DNA from: Lewinellaceae bacterium
GTDB taxonomy: Bacteria; Bacteroidota; Bacteroidia; Chitinophagales; Saprospiraceae
Length of the DNA: 64,000 bases
Direction of reading: 5' to 3'
Assembly: GCA_016712415.1 (NCBI GenBank)
Contig: JADJRC010000004.1
Location: forward strand, 62,001 to 126,000
The first letter of the stretch is position 1. Every line of letters begins with the position of its first letter. Made by a program: the position numbers and the translations under genes. Shown piece by piece: positions 10,870 through 19,418 of this stretch. The notes beneath the pieces were generated by a model. The model was given only the letters and a program-made list of their open reading frames with translations. It had not been told where the DNA came from and searched no databases.

Positions 10870-11705
10870 CGTGATGTTTTGTATGATATGACGGTTGAGT
10901 TGACTTGTTCTGTTTCCGCAGTCGCGCGACCCTGGCTAATGCGGCCATGTACTTTTTCCACTTTATCCATACTGTCTTCACGCAGGGTACCGCAGAGCCG
11001 GTCCCAGATGGTGAAACAGAGCCCGTAATTTCCGTCAAATTTTTCGTGGTGCATGTTGTGGTGGACCGACGAGTTGATCCAGCGCCCGACGGGATGGTCG
11101 TATGTCTTCCGGGAAAACAGTTCGTACCTGAGGTGGCCGTATATATTGAACAGCAGCATCAGGGTCACAAAAGCCCAGAACGATACCGGGTGCAGCGGTA
11201 TGGAAAAGAGCAGCACCGGAATGATACCGGCTTCCAGTACAGACTCGATCGGGTGGAAGGCATATGCCGCCCAGGGTGAGGGGTTGACCGATTTGTGGTG
11301 TACGAGGTGAATACGGCGGTACAACGCCGGGTGGTGCATCAACCGGTGTATCCAGTAGAAATAGGTGTCGTGTATCAAAAGGGTCAGCGGAATACTGATC
11401 GCCAGCCACAGCCGGCCATAGGTATCGATATCGGAATAAAACAGCGTGTGTTCCCGCACCGCTGTGCCGAGACATAGCCAGGATATGCCCCCAAAAATAA
11501 CCGAGGCGATGGCCGAATAGCCGATCTCCCGGATATAATCGGCGCGGTGGGGAAAATGCTGCTGTATTTTTCTGTACAGCCACGCCCGCCGTTTCCAGAC
11601 ATAAAAAACAGCATACAACAACGCACAAAATACAACGTAGCGCCCGAAGATGATCAGGGGGACCAATGCCCAGTGTGCAGCGGAAAATTCGGCAGGGTTG
11701 AACAT
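10866..11705 (-). CDS. Sterol desaturase / fatty acid hydroxylase family membrane protein
   Basis: An integral membrane di-iron enzyme of the fatty acid hydroxylase superfamily. The eight-histidine signature is visible: HDTYFYWIHRLMHH, then RRIHLVHHKSVN, then HNMHHEKFDGNYG near the C-terminus, with hydrophobic helices between. ATG at 11705 gives 279 residues; the longer form from 11801 only adds an unconserved leader. The stop overlaps the start of the copper/haem protein gene by four bases, so the two are probably co-translated. Substrate (sterol, fatty acid, carotenoid or other lipid) cannot be told from sequence. Confidence 0.88.
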   Translation of the reverse strand: MFNPAEFSAAHWALVPLIIFGRYVVFCALLYAVFYVWKRRAWLYRKIQQHFPHRADYIREIGYSAIASVIFGGISWLCLGTAVREHTLFYSDIDTYGRLWLAISIPLTLLIHDTYFYWIHRLMHHPALYRRIHLVHHKSVNPSPWAAYAFHPIESVLEAGIIPVLLFSIPLHPVSFWAFVTLMLLFNIYGHLRYELFSRKTYDHPVGRWINSSVHHNMHHEKFDGNYGLCFTIWDRLCGTLREDSMDKVEKVHGRISQGRATAETEQVNSTVISYKTSR

Positions 11706-11971
11706 AATACGGTGGTTTGAATAGCCTGGGTTGGAAAAGGTTTGAAACGGTGTTTTTCTTTTCAAATATACGGGCTGCTGCAACCGACTCGCCGCCACCA
11801 TTCAACCAACGGGCCTGAAAGATCAACCATTGGCGCCGTACCGGTCCTGTTGTTGAAGTGATCCTTCCGCAGGTTGATACGATTTTCAGGCGCCGCCCGG
11901 GCGTCCCACTTTTGCTCCGTCAAAGGACAACAAACACATTCAACCATTTTATCCATTCTAACTACAACATT

Positions 11972-12697
11972 ATGAAAAACAATCGCAAAAATCTTCAGGT
12001 TCTTACGCTGATCTTTATTGCAGCCGCCTTTTCTGTTTTGGCCTCCTGCCGCAAATCGGCAGAAGAAATTGCACAACTGTTCAGCGAAAGCGAGGCGGCG
12101 GAGATTGTCGAAACGGCCATTGCCGACCGCAGCGCAGGCGCTGCCATGCCCACCGTGGATATGGCGCAGATTATCGACAGTTACCTCAATAATTGTGGCA
12201 TACCGGGCGATACCACCCTGCAAAAAAGCAACAGCAACGGTGTCGCGTCCTATGCCTATACTTTTGGCATGGAATGGCTCATTACGTGCAGCAATCTCGG
12301 TGTTCCGCAAAGCGCTTCGGTGGATATTGCCGGTAATGGCACGTTTTCGACGGCGCGCTGGGCGGGCAACGACCAAACTACCGGCAACCTGACCTTTACG
12401 GGCCTGAGTCCGCAGGAACCCGCCTACCTGGTCAACGGCTCCTATGTGCTCGAAGGTGATGTTACGGGTGATTTGCGGCGCGTTGATCCGACATTCCACT
12501 GCACGACGACGGTCAGCCTGACCGGCCTCAGTATTTCCAAAACGACATTTGACATCACGGGTGGGAGCGGTACCGTACAGGTAGCCGGCACGAACGGGCA
12601 AGGCAACACCCGAACCCTCAACGGCACACTCACCTTCAATGGCGACGGCACCGTTACCGTCGTGATAAACGGACACACCCATAATTTTCCCCTGTAG
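11972..12697 (+). CDS. Predicted lipoprotein of unknown function
   Basis: ATG at 11972 opens a lipoprotein signal (LTLIFIAAAFSVLASC) with the lipobox Cys at residue 27, followed by RKSAEE. The remaining 215 residues are rich in Thr, Gly and Ser and beta-strand-like, with no recognised motif. The chain resembles in style the lipoprotein at 33592-34410 (both start with C-[RK]-K and have repeated Gly/Thr strands), but clear homology was not established. It is followed by a strong terminator at 12727-12757, so it is a single-gene unit. Confidence 0.7.
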   Translation: MKNNRKNLQVLTLIFIAAAFSVLASCRKSAEEIAQLFSESEAAEIVETAIADRSAGAAMPTVDMAQIIDSYLNNCGIPGDTTLQKSNSNGVASYAYTFGMEWLITCSNLGVPQSASVDIAGNGTFSTARWAGNDQTTGNLTFTGLSPQEPAYLVNGSYVLEGDVTGDLRRVDPTFHCTTTVSLTGLSISKTTFDITGGSGTVQVAGTNGQGNTRTLNGTLTFNGDGTVTVVINGHTHNFPL

Positions 12698-12726
12698 CCC
12701 TTTTTTCATACAAAGGGCCCGGTATC

Positions 12727-12757
12727 GGCTCCGCGAACAAACGCGGAGCCTTTTTTT
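12727..12757 (+). terminator. Intrinsic terminator after the lipoprotein gene
   Basis: A perfect 9-bp stem (ggctccgcg / cgcggagcc) with a 6-base loop is followed by seven T residues. It sits 30 bases after the stop at 12697. Confidence 0.9.
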
Positions 12758-12810
12758 ATGCGCCAAACTTCCGGATAATTTAGTTGTTTAGGTGCAAACA
12801 CCTTTTGCGC

Positions 12811-13215
12811 ATGGAACTCACTATTCAAACCCCCGCCCTGTTATTCCCGGCAGTTTCACTGTTGCTTATTGCCTACACCAACAAATTTCTGGCGATTGCC
12901 AACCTTATCCGAAAGCTGTACTCCGATTATGAGGAACGGCAACTCGTCACCTTGCTGAACCAGATTCACAGCCTCCGCCGCCGGCTTATGCTGATCCGGT
13001 GGATGCAGGTGTTCGGTGTGGGCAGTATCCTGCTGTGCGTGGTGACGATGTTTCTGGTGTATGAGGGCCTGCAGGTGTGGGCCAAGGTATTATTCGGACT
13101 CAGCCTGCTGCTGATGATCACCTCCCTGATCCTCAGTTTGATTGAATTGTTCCTTTCTGCCGGGGCGCTGCGGATGCTGTTGATGGACCTGGAAGAAAAA
13201 AAGGAAAAGCGCTGA
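12811..13215 (+). CDS. DUF2721 family membrane protein
   Basis: 134 residues from ATG at 12811. The start MELTIQTPALLFPAVSLLLIAYTN and the charged middle (LIRKLYSDYEERQLV, LLNQIHSLRRRLMLIRW) flanked by hydrophobic helices (VGSILLCVVTMFLVY, GLSLLLMITSLILSLIELFL) match DUF2721, an uncharacterised inner-membrane family of about this length. A TTTTG sequence lies three bases before the ATG, suggesting a very short leader. It lies just ahead of, but is separated by a promoter from, the rimP operon. Confidence 0.8.
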   Translation: MELTIQTPALLFPAVSLLLIAYTNKFLAIANLIRKLYSDYEERQLVTLLNQIHSLRRRLMLIRWMQVFGVGSILLCVVTMFLVYEGLQVWAKVLFGLSLLLMITSLILSLIELFLSAGALRMLLMDLEEKKEKR

Positions 13216-13238
13216 ACGCAATTTCAGATACATCCTGG

Positions 13239-13270
13239 TTTGTTCAAGTAAAAAATGTGACGTATATTTG
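13239..13270 (+). promoter_or_regulatory. Bacteroidota-type promoter of the rimP-nusA-infB operon
   Basis: A -33 TTTG at 13239-13242 and a -7 TATATTTG at 13263-13270 are separated by 20 bases, a full match to the Bacteroidota consensus TTTG-N(19-21)-TAnnTTTG. It leaves a leader of roughly 80 bases before rimP. Confidence 0.85.
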
Positions 13271-13296
13271 CACCACACTTTTGAAGCGTATCACGA

Positions 13297-13325
13297 GAGG
13301 GGACCGAAGGTTCCCTCTTTTGTTT
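13297..13325 (+). terminator. Terminator-like hairpin in the rimP leader
   Basis: gaggggacc (13297-13305) pairs with ggttccctc (13309-13317) around a GAA loop, with one G-T pair, and is followed by ttttgttt. It lies between the operon promoter and the rimP start, so it could act as an attenuator. A promoter-proximal terminator is plausible here because the operon encodes NusA, a termination factor. Confidence 0.65.
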
Positions 13326-13357
13326 ATACTCCCATTGGTACACGTTGCCATATCTGC

Positions 13358-13837
13358 ATGGAATTAACCGAACGCATTGCCCAACTGCTGGAAGAAAAAT
13401 ACACAACCGACGAGGCCTTCGCCGATTGTTTCACAGTGGAAATTGAATTGAAGCCCGGACAAAAACTGTATGTGTTTGCCGACAGCGATTCCGGCCTGAG
13501 TTTCGATAAGTGTCAGAAAATCAGCCGGTTCCTTGAAAGTCATCTCGATGCCAATGGCTGGCTGGGCGAAAAATACCTCCTCGAAGTCAGCAGCCCCGGT
13601 ATCGGCCGGCCTTTCAAATTCCTGCGCCAATACCGCAACAACATCGGCAGGAATGTGGAAGTAACGCTTGCCGACAAAACCCGTCAGACCGGTCTTTTGA
13701 AAGCCGCAGACGAAAAGCAGGTGCTGCTGAGCCAGAAAGTCATAGAGCGGGACGGAAAGAAGAAAAAAGAAGTGGAACTCGAAACGGCTATTCCTTTCGA
13801 CCAGATCGAAAAAACCGTCGTGAAACTTGCTTTCTAA
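13358..13837 (+). CDS. rimP: Ribosome maturation factor RimP
   Basis: RimP binds the 30S subunit during assembly. ATG at 13358 gives 159 residues beginning MELTERIAQLLEEKY; the frame is open upstream but that part overlaps the leader hairpin and is not protein-like. The family signature LLEVSSPGIGRPF is present near residue 75, followed by the C-terminal SH3-like part (GRNVEVTLADKTRQTG ... IPFDQIEKTVV). It is the first gene of the classic rimP-nusA-infB operon. Confidence 0.93.
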   Translation: MELTERIAQLLEEKYTTDEAFADCFTVEIELKPGQKLYVFADSDSGLSFDKCQKISRFLESHLDANGWLGEKYLLEVSSPGIGRPFKFLRQYRNNIGRNVEVTLADKTRQTGLLKAADEKQVLLSQKVIERDGKKKKEVELETAIPFDQIEKTVVKLAF

Positions 13838-13906
13838 AAAATACAACACACCATTTCAGCCCTGAGACCGCTAAACATACTAAAAGAAGTAAATTAAAGA
13901 TCAGCA

Positions 13907-15150
13907 ATGGTTAACTTAGTAGACGTTTTCTCTGATTTTAAAACCGGAAAAAACATTGACCGCCCTACCATGGTGCGTGTATTGGAAGATGTGTTTCGTA
14001 CCCTTATCAAGAAGAAATACGGTACGGACGACAACTTCGACGTAATTGTCAATACCAACAAGGGCGACCTTGAAATCTGGCGCGTGCGCGAGGTCGTACC
14101 CGACGGCGAGGTGACCAACGAACTCGCCCAGGTGAGCGTTACCGAAGCCCAGGCCATCGATGAGAGCATCGACATCGGCGAGGAGTGTTATGAACAACTC
14201 TCTATTGAAGACTTTGGCCGCCGCGCCATCATGGCCGCCCGCCAGACACTGGTGTCGCGGATCATGGAACTCGAAAAAGACGAGATCTACCGCAAGTACT
14301 CCGAACATGTCGGCGCTGTGGTAGTCGGCGAAGTGAACCAGATCATGAAAAAAGAGATACTGGTGCTCGACGACGAAACGGGCAACGAGATCGTATTGCC
14401 GCGTACGGAAATGATCAAGGGCGATTACTACCGCAAGGGCGACGTGGTGAAAGGGATCATCAAGAAGGTGGAAATGAACAACAACGTTCCTTTTATCATG
14501 CTGAGCCGCACCGACCCGGGTTTCCTGGCGAAACTGCTTGAAGCGGAAGTGCCTGAAATTGAAGACGGTGTGATCGAGATCAAAAATATCGTCCGCCTGC
14601 CCGGCGAACGCGCCAAAGTGGCCGTCGAAAGCCACGACGAACGCATTGATCCTGTAGGCGCCTGCGTGGGCATGAAGGGCAGCCGTATCCACGGCATCGT
14701 CCGCGAACTGCGCAACGAGAACATCGATATCATCAACTATACGACCAATATCCCGTTGTATATCCAGCGTAGCCTGACGCCGGCCAAGATCAGCAACATC
14801 GAACTCGACAACGAACGCAAACGCGCTGCCGTGTACCTCGATGCCGATCAGGTCAGCCTTGCCATCTGTAAGGCGGGCAGCAACATCGGCTGGCCACCAA
14901 ACTCACCGGTTTTGAAATAGACGTGTACCGCAACCAGGCGGAATACGAAATTGACGACGTCGATCTCGAGGAGTTCAGCGACGAAATGGAGCCCTGGGTC
15001 ATCGAAGCACTCAAGAATATCGGTTGCGATACGGCCAGACAGGTGCTCGAACTCAGCGCGGAAGAACTCATTCGCCGTACCGATCTTGAAGAAGAAACCG
15101 TTCGCGATGTGCTGAAAATACTTGCTGCGGAGTTTGAAGAAGAGAAATAA
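13907..15150 (+). CDS. nusA: Transcription termination/antitermination factor NusA, one frameshift
   Basis: NusA binds RNA polymerase and modulates pausing, termination and antitermination. The N-terminal domain (DVFSDFKTGKNIDRPTM), an S1 domain (VVGEVNQIMKKEILVL) and KH domains (GACVGMKGSRIHGIVREL) are intact. At residue about 330 the text ICKAGSNIGWPPNSP* breaks off; restoring one C near 14888-14892 gives IGLATKLTGFEIDVYRNQ, the expected end of the second KH domain, and the frame runs to 15150 with an acidic helical tail (about 414 residues). Since NusA is essential in most bacteria, a sequence error is the best explanation. Confidence 0.92.
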
Positions 15151-15163
15151 GGAGGACCGGCAA

Positions 15164-15229
15164 AAAAGGCGACTTGCGTATTGCATGTTGCCTTTTGACA
15201 ATGCCTCTGCATTTTTTATCGTACCTTTG
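15164..15229 (+). promoter_or_regulatory. nusA terminator-like hairpin followed by an infB promoter
   Basis: aaaaggcgac (15164-15173) pairs with gttgcctttt (15187-15196), ending in T residues, 14 bases after the nusA stop. A -7 box TACCTTTG lies at 15222-15229; the TTTG at 15194-15197 could be its -33 element but the 24-base spacing is long. A small second hairpin (agcgg/ccgct then ttttt, about 15303-15322) lies in the infB leader. infB may thus be transcribed partly on its own. Confidence 0.55.
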
Positions 15230-15407
15230 CACCGCTTTACGCATTATTGACTCAATTCAGTTCAACTTAAAATTCAAAGGCCTTCTAAAACGGTAGTATT
15301 TCAGCGGAATAACCGCTTTTTCTAACATCAACTTTTTTTTGGGAGGGCAAACTCCTGCGCCTTTATTGCACTTGCCCGCTCACTCATTAAAGCAGGAAAA
15401 TCACTGC

Positions 15408-18392
15408 ATGGCTCTAAAATTAATTAAGGTAGCAAAAGAATTTAACGTCGGACTGCATACGATCGTCGAGACGCTGCACAGCAAAGGCTTCATGGATGTG
15501 GAGGAAAAGCCGACTGCAGATATCAGTGACGACATGCTTGCTGTGCTCCAGAAGGAGTTTCAGCGCGACCTTGCTATCAAACAGGAGGCGGATAAACTTG
15601 CCCGCCCCATGCTTAAAAAGGACCCCATTGCTGTCCATGGCAATGTAAATACTACCGTTAATACCCCCGAGGCTCCTGCCGCAACCGCACCGCGCCCTTC
15701 CCTGCTGCCACCGCGTGAAGAGCCGGCCAAACCTGCTCCAACACCTAAAACAGAGCAGCCGGCAGAACAAAAAGAAGAGCCGGAACTGATCAAACGCGAG
15801 CGCCCCGCTTTACGCATTCTCGGCAAGATCGATCTCGATGCCAAAAAGAAAGCGCCTGCCCCGAAGGAGGAAGAACCGAAACCGGAACCTCCCAAACAGG
15901 AAGCGCCTGCTCCCGAGCCATCTGAAAAGCCCGAAGTGCCCGAAGTAAAACCCGTTGCACCCCCCGCTCCCGTAGCCAGGGAAGCAGCGGAGGAGCCTGT
16001 GGCGCCAAAAGAGAGCAAGGTGTCTGAAACGCCTGAAAAAGACCAGGCTCCGGCCGATGAGCCGCAGCAGGATCAGGAGTATTTCCGCGCCGACTCTCCA
16101 ACGCTGCGCGGACTGAAAATTCTCGGCCGCATTAACCTCGAAAGCGAGAAAAAACCGGAAGAGGACAAATCCGGTCAGCGCGGTCCCCGCACCGGACAAG
16201 GCGGTCGCCAGCAAGACCGTGGCCCGCGTCGCGACGATCGTGGCGGCGGACAAGGGGGCAACCGCAACCCGCAGGGTGGCAACCGACAGGGGCCGCAAAG
16301 TGGCGCCAACCCGCAGTCGTCGTCGGCAGCCAACGACGCCAACAAACGCAAACGCAAACGCAAAAAAGTGCAACAGCCCATCACGGCAGCCTCTCTACAG
16401 GCTACCCTGAGCGGCAATCAGGGCGACAACAAGGGCCGCGGCCGCCGCGACGAACCCAAGGAGGTCTCCCAGAAAGAAATTGAAGATCAAATCCGCCAGA
16501 CGATGGCGCGTATCGGCGCCGGCGCAAGCCGCAAACGCCAGAAAATGCGCCGCGACAAACGGGAAGGCATACGCGAACGGGCCGAAATGGCCGAAATGGC
16601 GCGAACTGAAGATGACAAGACACTCCAGGTAACGGAGTTTATTTCCGTTTCAGACCTCGCATCACTGATGAACGTCAAACCTGCCGATGTCATCAAAACC
16701 TGCATGAGCCTCGGCATTTTCGTCTCCATTAACCAGCGCCTCGATGCGGAAATTATTGAGGTGGTAGCTGGCGAGTTCGGTTACGAAGTGCAGTTTATCA
16801 GCGCCGAAGAGCAGGTGGAAGTGGAAGAAGAAGAGGTCGACGATCCGAAGGATCTTATGCCGCGCCAACCGATTGTTACGGTCATGGGCCACGTCGACCA
16901 CGGTAAAACCTCCCTGCTCGACTATATCCGGAATGCCAACGTCGTGGAAGGCGAAGCGGGCGGTATCACCCAGCACATCGGCGCTTACGAAGTAAAAGTC
17001 GGCGACGATCAACACGAAATAACCTTCCTCGATACTCCGGGTCACGAAGCCTTTACCGCCATGCGCGCACGCGGCGCCAAAGTGACGGATATTGCGATTA
17101 TCGTCATCTCTGCCGACGACAGCATCATGCCCCAGACGCGGGAAGCCATCAGCCACGCGCAGGCCGCAGGCGTTCCGATCATCTTTGCGATCAACAAGAT
17201 CGATAAGGCCGGCGCCGATCCCGAACGCATCAAGAACGAACTGTCCCAAATGAACTTCCTCGTGGAAGAGTGGGGCGGCAAGTACCAGAGCCAGGATATC
17301 TCGGCCAAGAAAGGAACCAACGTAGACAAACTCCTTGAAAAGGTGCTGCTGGAGGCCGAGCTGCTCGAACTGAAGGCCAATCCGAGTCGCCGTGCCCTGG
17401 GTACTGTTCTGGAGGCTTCGCTCGACAAAGGCCGTGGATACGTCACCAAAATCCTTATCGAGAACGGCACCCTGCATGATAGCGATCCGATTATCGCCGG
17501 CGAGTTCTCCGGCAAGGTGAAAGCCATGTTCAACGAACGCGGCAAAAAAATCAAGGAAGCCGGTCCGGCTACACCCGTGCTCGTGCTCGGCCTTCCCGGT
17601 GCACCGCAGGCAGGTGAAAAAATAAAAGTGGCGGCATCGGAAGGTGAAGCCAAGGAAATCGCATCCAAACGCGCCCAGATTATTCGCGAACAGGCAACCC
17701 GCGCTTCCAAGCGTATCAGCCTCGAAGAAATCGGCCGCCGTCTGGCACTCGGCAACTTTAAAGAACTCAACCTCATCGTCAAAGGCGACGTGGACGGTTC
17801 CATCGAAGCCCTCAGCGACTCGCTCATCAAGCTCTCGATCGATAAGGTACAGGTCAACGTCATCCACAAGGCCGTCGGCCAGATCGTCGACAGCGACGTT
17901 ATGCTTGCCTCCGCCTCCGACGCTATTATTATCGGCTTCCAGGTACGCCCCTCCATTACGGCGCGCAAACTGGCCGAGAAAGAAGGCGTGGAAATCAAAC
18001 TCTATTCCATCATCTACGAAGCTATCGAGGAGGTCAAGGCCGCTATCGAAGGCATGTTGGAGCCTACCAAGGAAGAGGAGATCGTTGGCCAGGTGGAAGT
18101 GCGCGAGGTATACAAAATATCCAAAATCGGTACCGTGGCAGGTTGCTTCGTACTGGAAGGCAAAATCAGCCGCAACCACTACATCCGCCTTATCCGCGAT
18201 GGTATCGTGGCCTATCCGGCCAATCCCGACCAGAAAGCCGAACTGGCCTCACTCAAGCGCTTCAAGGAAGATGCCAAGGAGGTCAAGGCCGGTCTCGAAT
18301 GTGGCTTGACAATCCGCAATTTCAACGATATTAAAGTCGGCGACGTGGTTGAATCGTACATCATCAATGAGGTGAAAGCGACGTATAAGTGA
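15408..18392 (+). CDS. infB: Translation initiation factor IF-2
   Basis: IF-2 is the GTPase that places fMet-tRNA on the 30S subunit and promotes subunit joining. ATG at 15408 starts MALKLIKVAKEFNVGLHTIV, the usual IF2_N motif, giving 994 residues. A long Pro/Glu/Lys-rich then Gly/Arg/Gln-rich linker (about 75-380) precedes a second IF2_N region, the G domain (GHVDHGKTSLLDYI, DTPGHEAFTAMRARG, NKIDKAGADPERI) near 490-660 and the C-terminal fMet-tRNA-binding part. The frame is intact. It ends next to a heptamer repeat and a strong terminator. Confidence 0.97.
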   Translation: MALKLIKVAKEFNVGLHTIVETLHSKGFMDVEEKPTADISDDMLAVLQKEFQRDLAIKQEADKLARPMLKKDPIAVHGNVNTTVNTPEAPAATAPRPSLLPPREEPAKPAPTPKTEQPAEQKEEPELIKRERPALRILGKIDLDAKKKAPAPKEEEPKPEPPKQEAPAPEPSEKPEVPEVKPVAPPAPVAREAAEEPVAPKESKVSETPEKDQAPADEPQQDQEYFRADSPTLRGLKILGRINLESEKKPEEDKSGQRGPRTGQGGRQQDRGPRRDDRGGGQGGNRNPQGGNRQGPQSGANPQSSSAANDANKRKRKRKKVQQPITAASLQATLSGNQGDNKGRGRRDEPKEVSQKEIEDQIRQTMARIGAGASRKRQKMRRDKREGIRERAEMAEMARTEDDKTLQVTEFISVSDLASLMNVKPADVIKTCMSLGIFVSINQRLDAEIIEVVAGEFGYEVQFISAEEQVEVEEEEVDDPKDLMPRQPIVTVMGHVDHGKTSLLDYIRNANVVEGEAGGITQHIGAYEVKVGDDQHEITFLDTPGHEAFTAMRARGAKVTDIAIIVISADDSIMPQTREAISHAQAAGVPIIFAINKIDKAGADPERIKNELSQMNFLVEEWGGKYQSQDISAKKGTNVDKLLEKVLLEAELLELKANPSRRALGTVLEASLDKGRGYVTKILIENGTLHDSDPIIAGEFSGKVKAMFNERGKKIKEAGPATPVLVLGLPGAPQAGEKIKVAASEGEAKEIASKRAQIIREQATRASKRISLEEIGRRLALGNFKELNLIVKGDVDGSIEALSDSLIKLSIDKVQVNVIHKAVGQIVDSDVMLASASDAIIIGFQVRPSITARKLAEKEGVEIKLYSIIYEAIEEVKAAIEGMLEPTKEEEIVGQVEVREVYKISKIGTVAGCFVLEGKISRNHYIRLIRDGIVAYPANPDQKAELASLKRFKEDAKEVKAGLECGLTIRNFNDIKVGDVVESYIINEVKATYK

Positions 18393-18393
18393 T

Positions 18394-18449
18394 AAGTGGT
18401 AAGTGGTAAGTGGTAAGTGGTAAGTGGTAAGTGGTAAGTGGTAACTGGT
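18394..18449 (+). repeat. Heptanucleotide tandem repeat (aagtggt), seven exact copies
   Basis: Seven perfect aagtggt units run from 18394 to 18442, directly after the infB stop at 18392, followed by one degenerate unit aactggt. Such 7-bp repeats can change copy number by slippage; here they lie between a stop codon and a terminator, so no reading frame is affected. Confidence 0.95.
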
Positions 18450-18480
18450 GTGTATGGTGTTGCAACCGGCTGTATTTGAC

Positions 18481-18522
18481 AATGCCTCCGTTCCGGGATT
18501 CCCGGGCGGAGGCATTTTTTAT
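18481..18522 (+). terminator. Intrinsic terminator after infB
   Basis: aatgcctccg (18481-18490) pairs perfectly with cggaggcatt (18507-18516), with an inner cccggg stack, and is followed by a T-run. It ends the rimP-nusA-infB unit. Confidence 0.88.
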
Positions 18523-18577
18523 GGTTCGGCGGACTCTTATGTCCGCCTTTATAGTGCTTTTTTTCTAAAACATACTG

Positions 18578-18585
18578 TATTTTTG
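18578..18585 (+). promoter_or_regulatory. -7 box before the SnoaL-like gene
   Basis: TATTTTTG matches TAnnTTTG exactly, 70 bases before the ATG at 18656. No good TTTG is seen at -33, only a T-run. Confidence 0.5.
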
Positions 18586-18655
18586 ACCAATCCTGATTCG
18601 TTTCTGCCCCCACTTCCCTCAACAATCAAACGTTCACCTATAAATTAGTATCAAC

Positions 18656-19129
18656 ATGAAAACAGTCAAATGTCTGGCGCTTCTTATGCTGTTCAGCATT
18701 ATCAGTGCCGCCACGGTATTGGCCCAGTCGGCCGAACAAAACAAAGCCGCTATGATGAAGGCCTACGAAAACCTTAACAACAAGGATTTTGATGGCTTCA
18801 GTACTTTGCTGGCCGACGATTTTACCGAATATGCCGCCCCCGAACCGGTCAAAGGCAAGGGCCCGGCGATGGAAAGCCTGAAAGGATTCATGGCCGCTTT
18901 CCCGGACATGAAAATGGAGGTCCAGAAAATGGTGGCGGAAGGCAATACCGTAATGGTGCTGATTTCAGTCAGTGGCACCTGGAAAGGCGATATGATGGGC
19001 ATGAAGGCTACTGGCAAATCGTTCAAAATGATCGATGTCGATATTGTTGAATTCAACGACGCAGGCAAAGCCACCGCACACTGGAGCGTTCAGGATCAGA
19101 TGGTGATGATGAGCCAGGTTTCGAATTAA
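18656..19129 (+). CDS. Secreted SnoaL-like (NTF2-fold) protein
   Basis: A signal peptide (LALLMLFSIISAATVLAQ) is followed by about 135 residues of the SnoaL/polyketide-cyclase type NTF2 fold: helix AAMMKAYENLNNKDFDGFS, the strand LLADDFTEYAAPEP, GPAMESLKGFMAAFPDMKME and a final HWSVQDQMVMMSQ. Family members include cyclases, isomerases and non-enzymatic ligand-binding proteins; no catalytic pair can be assigned here. Promoter and terminator flank it, so it is a single-gene unit, probably periplasmic. Confidence 0.82.
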   Translation: MKTVKCLALLMLFSIISAATVLAQSAEQNKAAMMKAYENLNNKDFDGFSTLLADDFTEYAAPEPVKGKGPAMESLKGFMAAFPDMKMEVQKMVAEGNTVMVLISVSGTWKGDMMGMKATGKSFKMIDVDIVEFNDAGKATAHWSVQDQMVMMSQVSN

Positions 19130-19150
19130 CGAGCATTTTTTGGTGTAAAA

Positions 19151-19191
19151 AGGGCAGCGCAACGGGTATTTCCTGTTGCGCTGCTCTTTTA
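19151..19191 (+). terminator. Intrinsic terminator after the SnoaL-like gene
   Basis: gggcagcgcaacggg pairs with cctgttgcgctgctc (core gcagcgcaac perfect) around a short loop and is followed by tttt. Confidence 0.85.
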
Positions 19192-19214
19192 CATGGTATG
19201 AGGATATGGCCGAC

Positions 19215-19289
19215 ATGGGTTGTCAAAAGCAATCATGGGTTCGTCATAAATCAATGCGGGTTCGCCATAAGTAATCGTGGGTTTGTCTT
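19215..19289 (+). repeat. Four diverged 20-21-bp direct repeats
   Basis: Units starting at about 19215, 19235, 19256 and 19277 share the core gggtt(c)gtcataa-tcaat. Read on the minus strand they would give heptapeptides of the type EP-x-I-x-Y-D (ITYGEPALIYDEPMIAFDNP), but no start or gene context supports translation. The stretch 19192-19418 otherwise holds nothing recognisable. Confidence 0.6.
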
Positions 19290-19418
19290 GTTGTAAACAC
19301 CCGTCCGCTATACGGCGGGTCGTCGCGACGTTGCCCGCACCCGGATTTACAACAGGACAAGGGAACATTGGTGCGTTGCGCCTGCGCAGATCGGGCTCCT
19401 GCAAAAAGCTGACATCAA

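Noticed and set aside
11762..12766. 334-codon minus-strand frame over the lipoprotein gene
   Set aside because: The plus strand has a lipobox signal peptide and terminator; the minus frame has none.
13907..15150. Programmed frameshift in nusA
   Set aside because: No slippery heptamer with downstream pseudoknot at the break; the same kind of single-base break recurs in many unrelated genes.
16662..18179. 505-codon open frame antisense to infB
   Set aside because: It mirrors the codon pattern of infB, has no promoter or domain, and overlaps an essential gene completely.
18394..18449. CRISPR array
   Set aside because: Units are 7 bp and contiguous, with no spacers and no cas genes.
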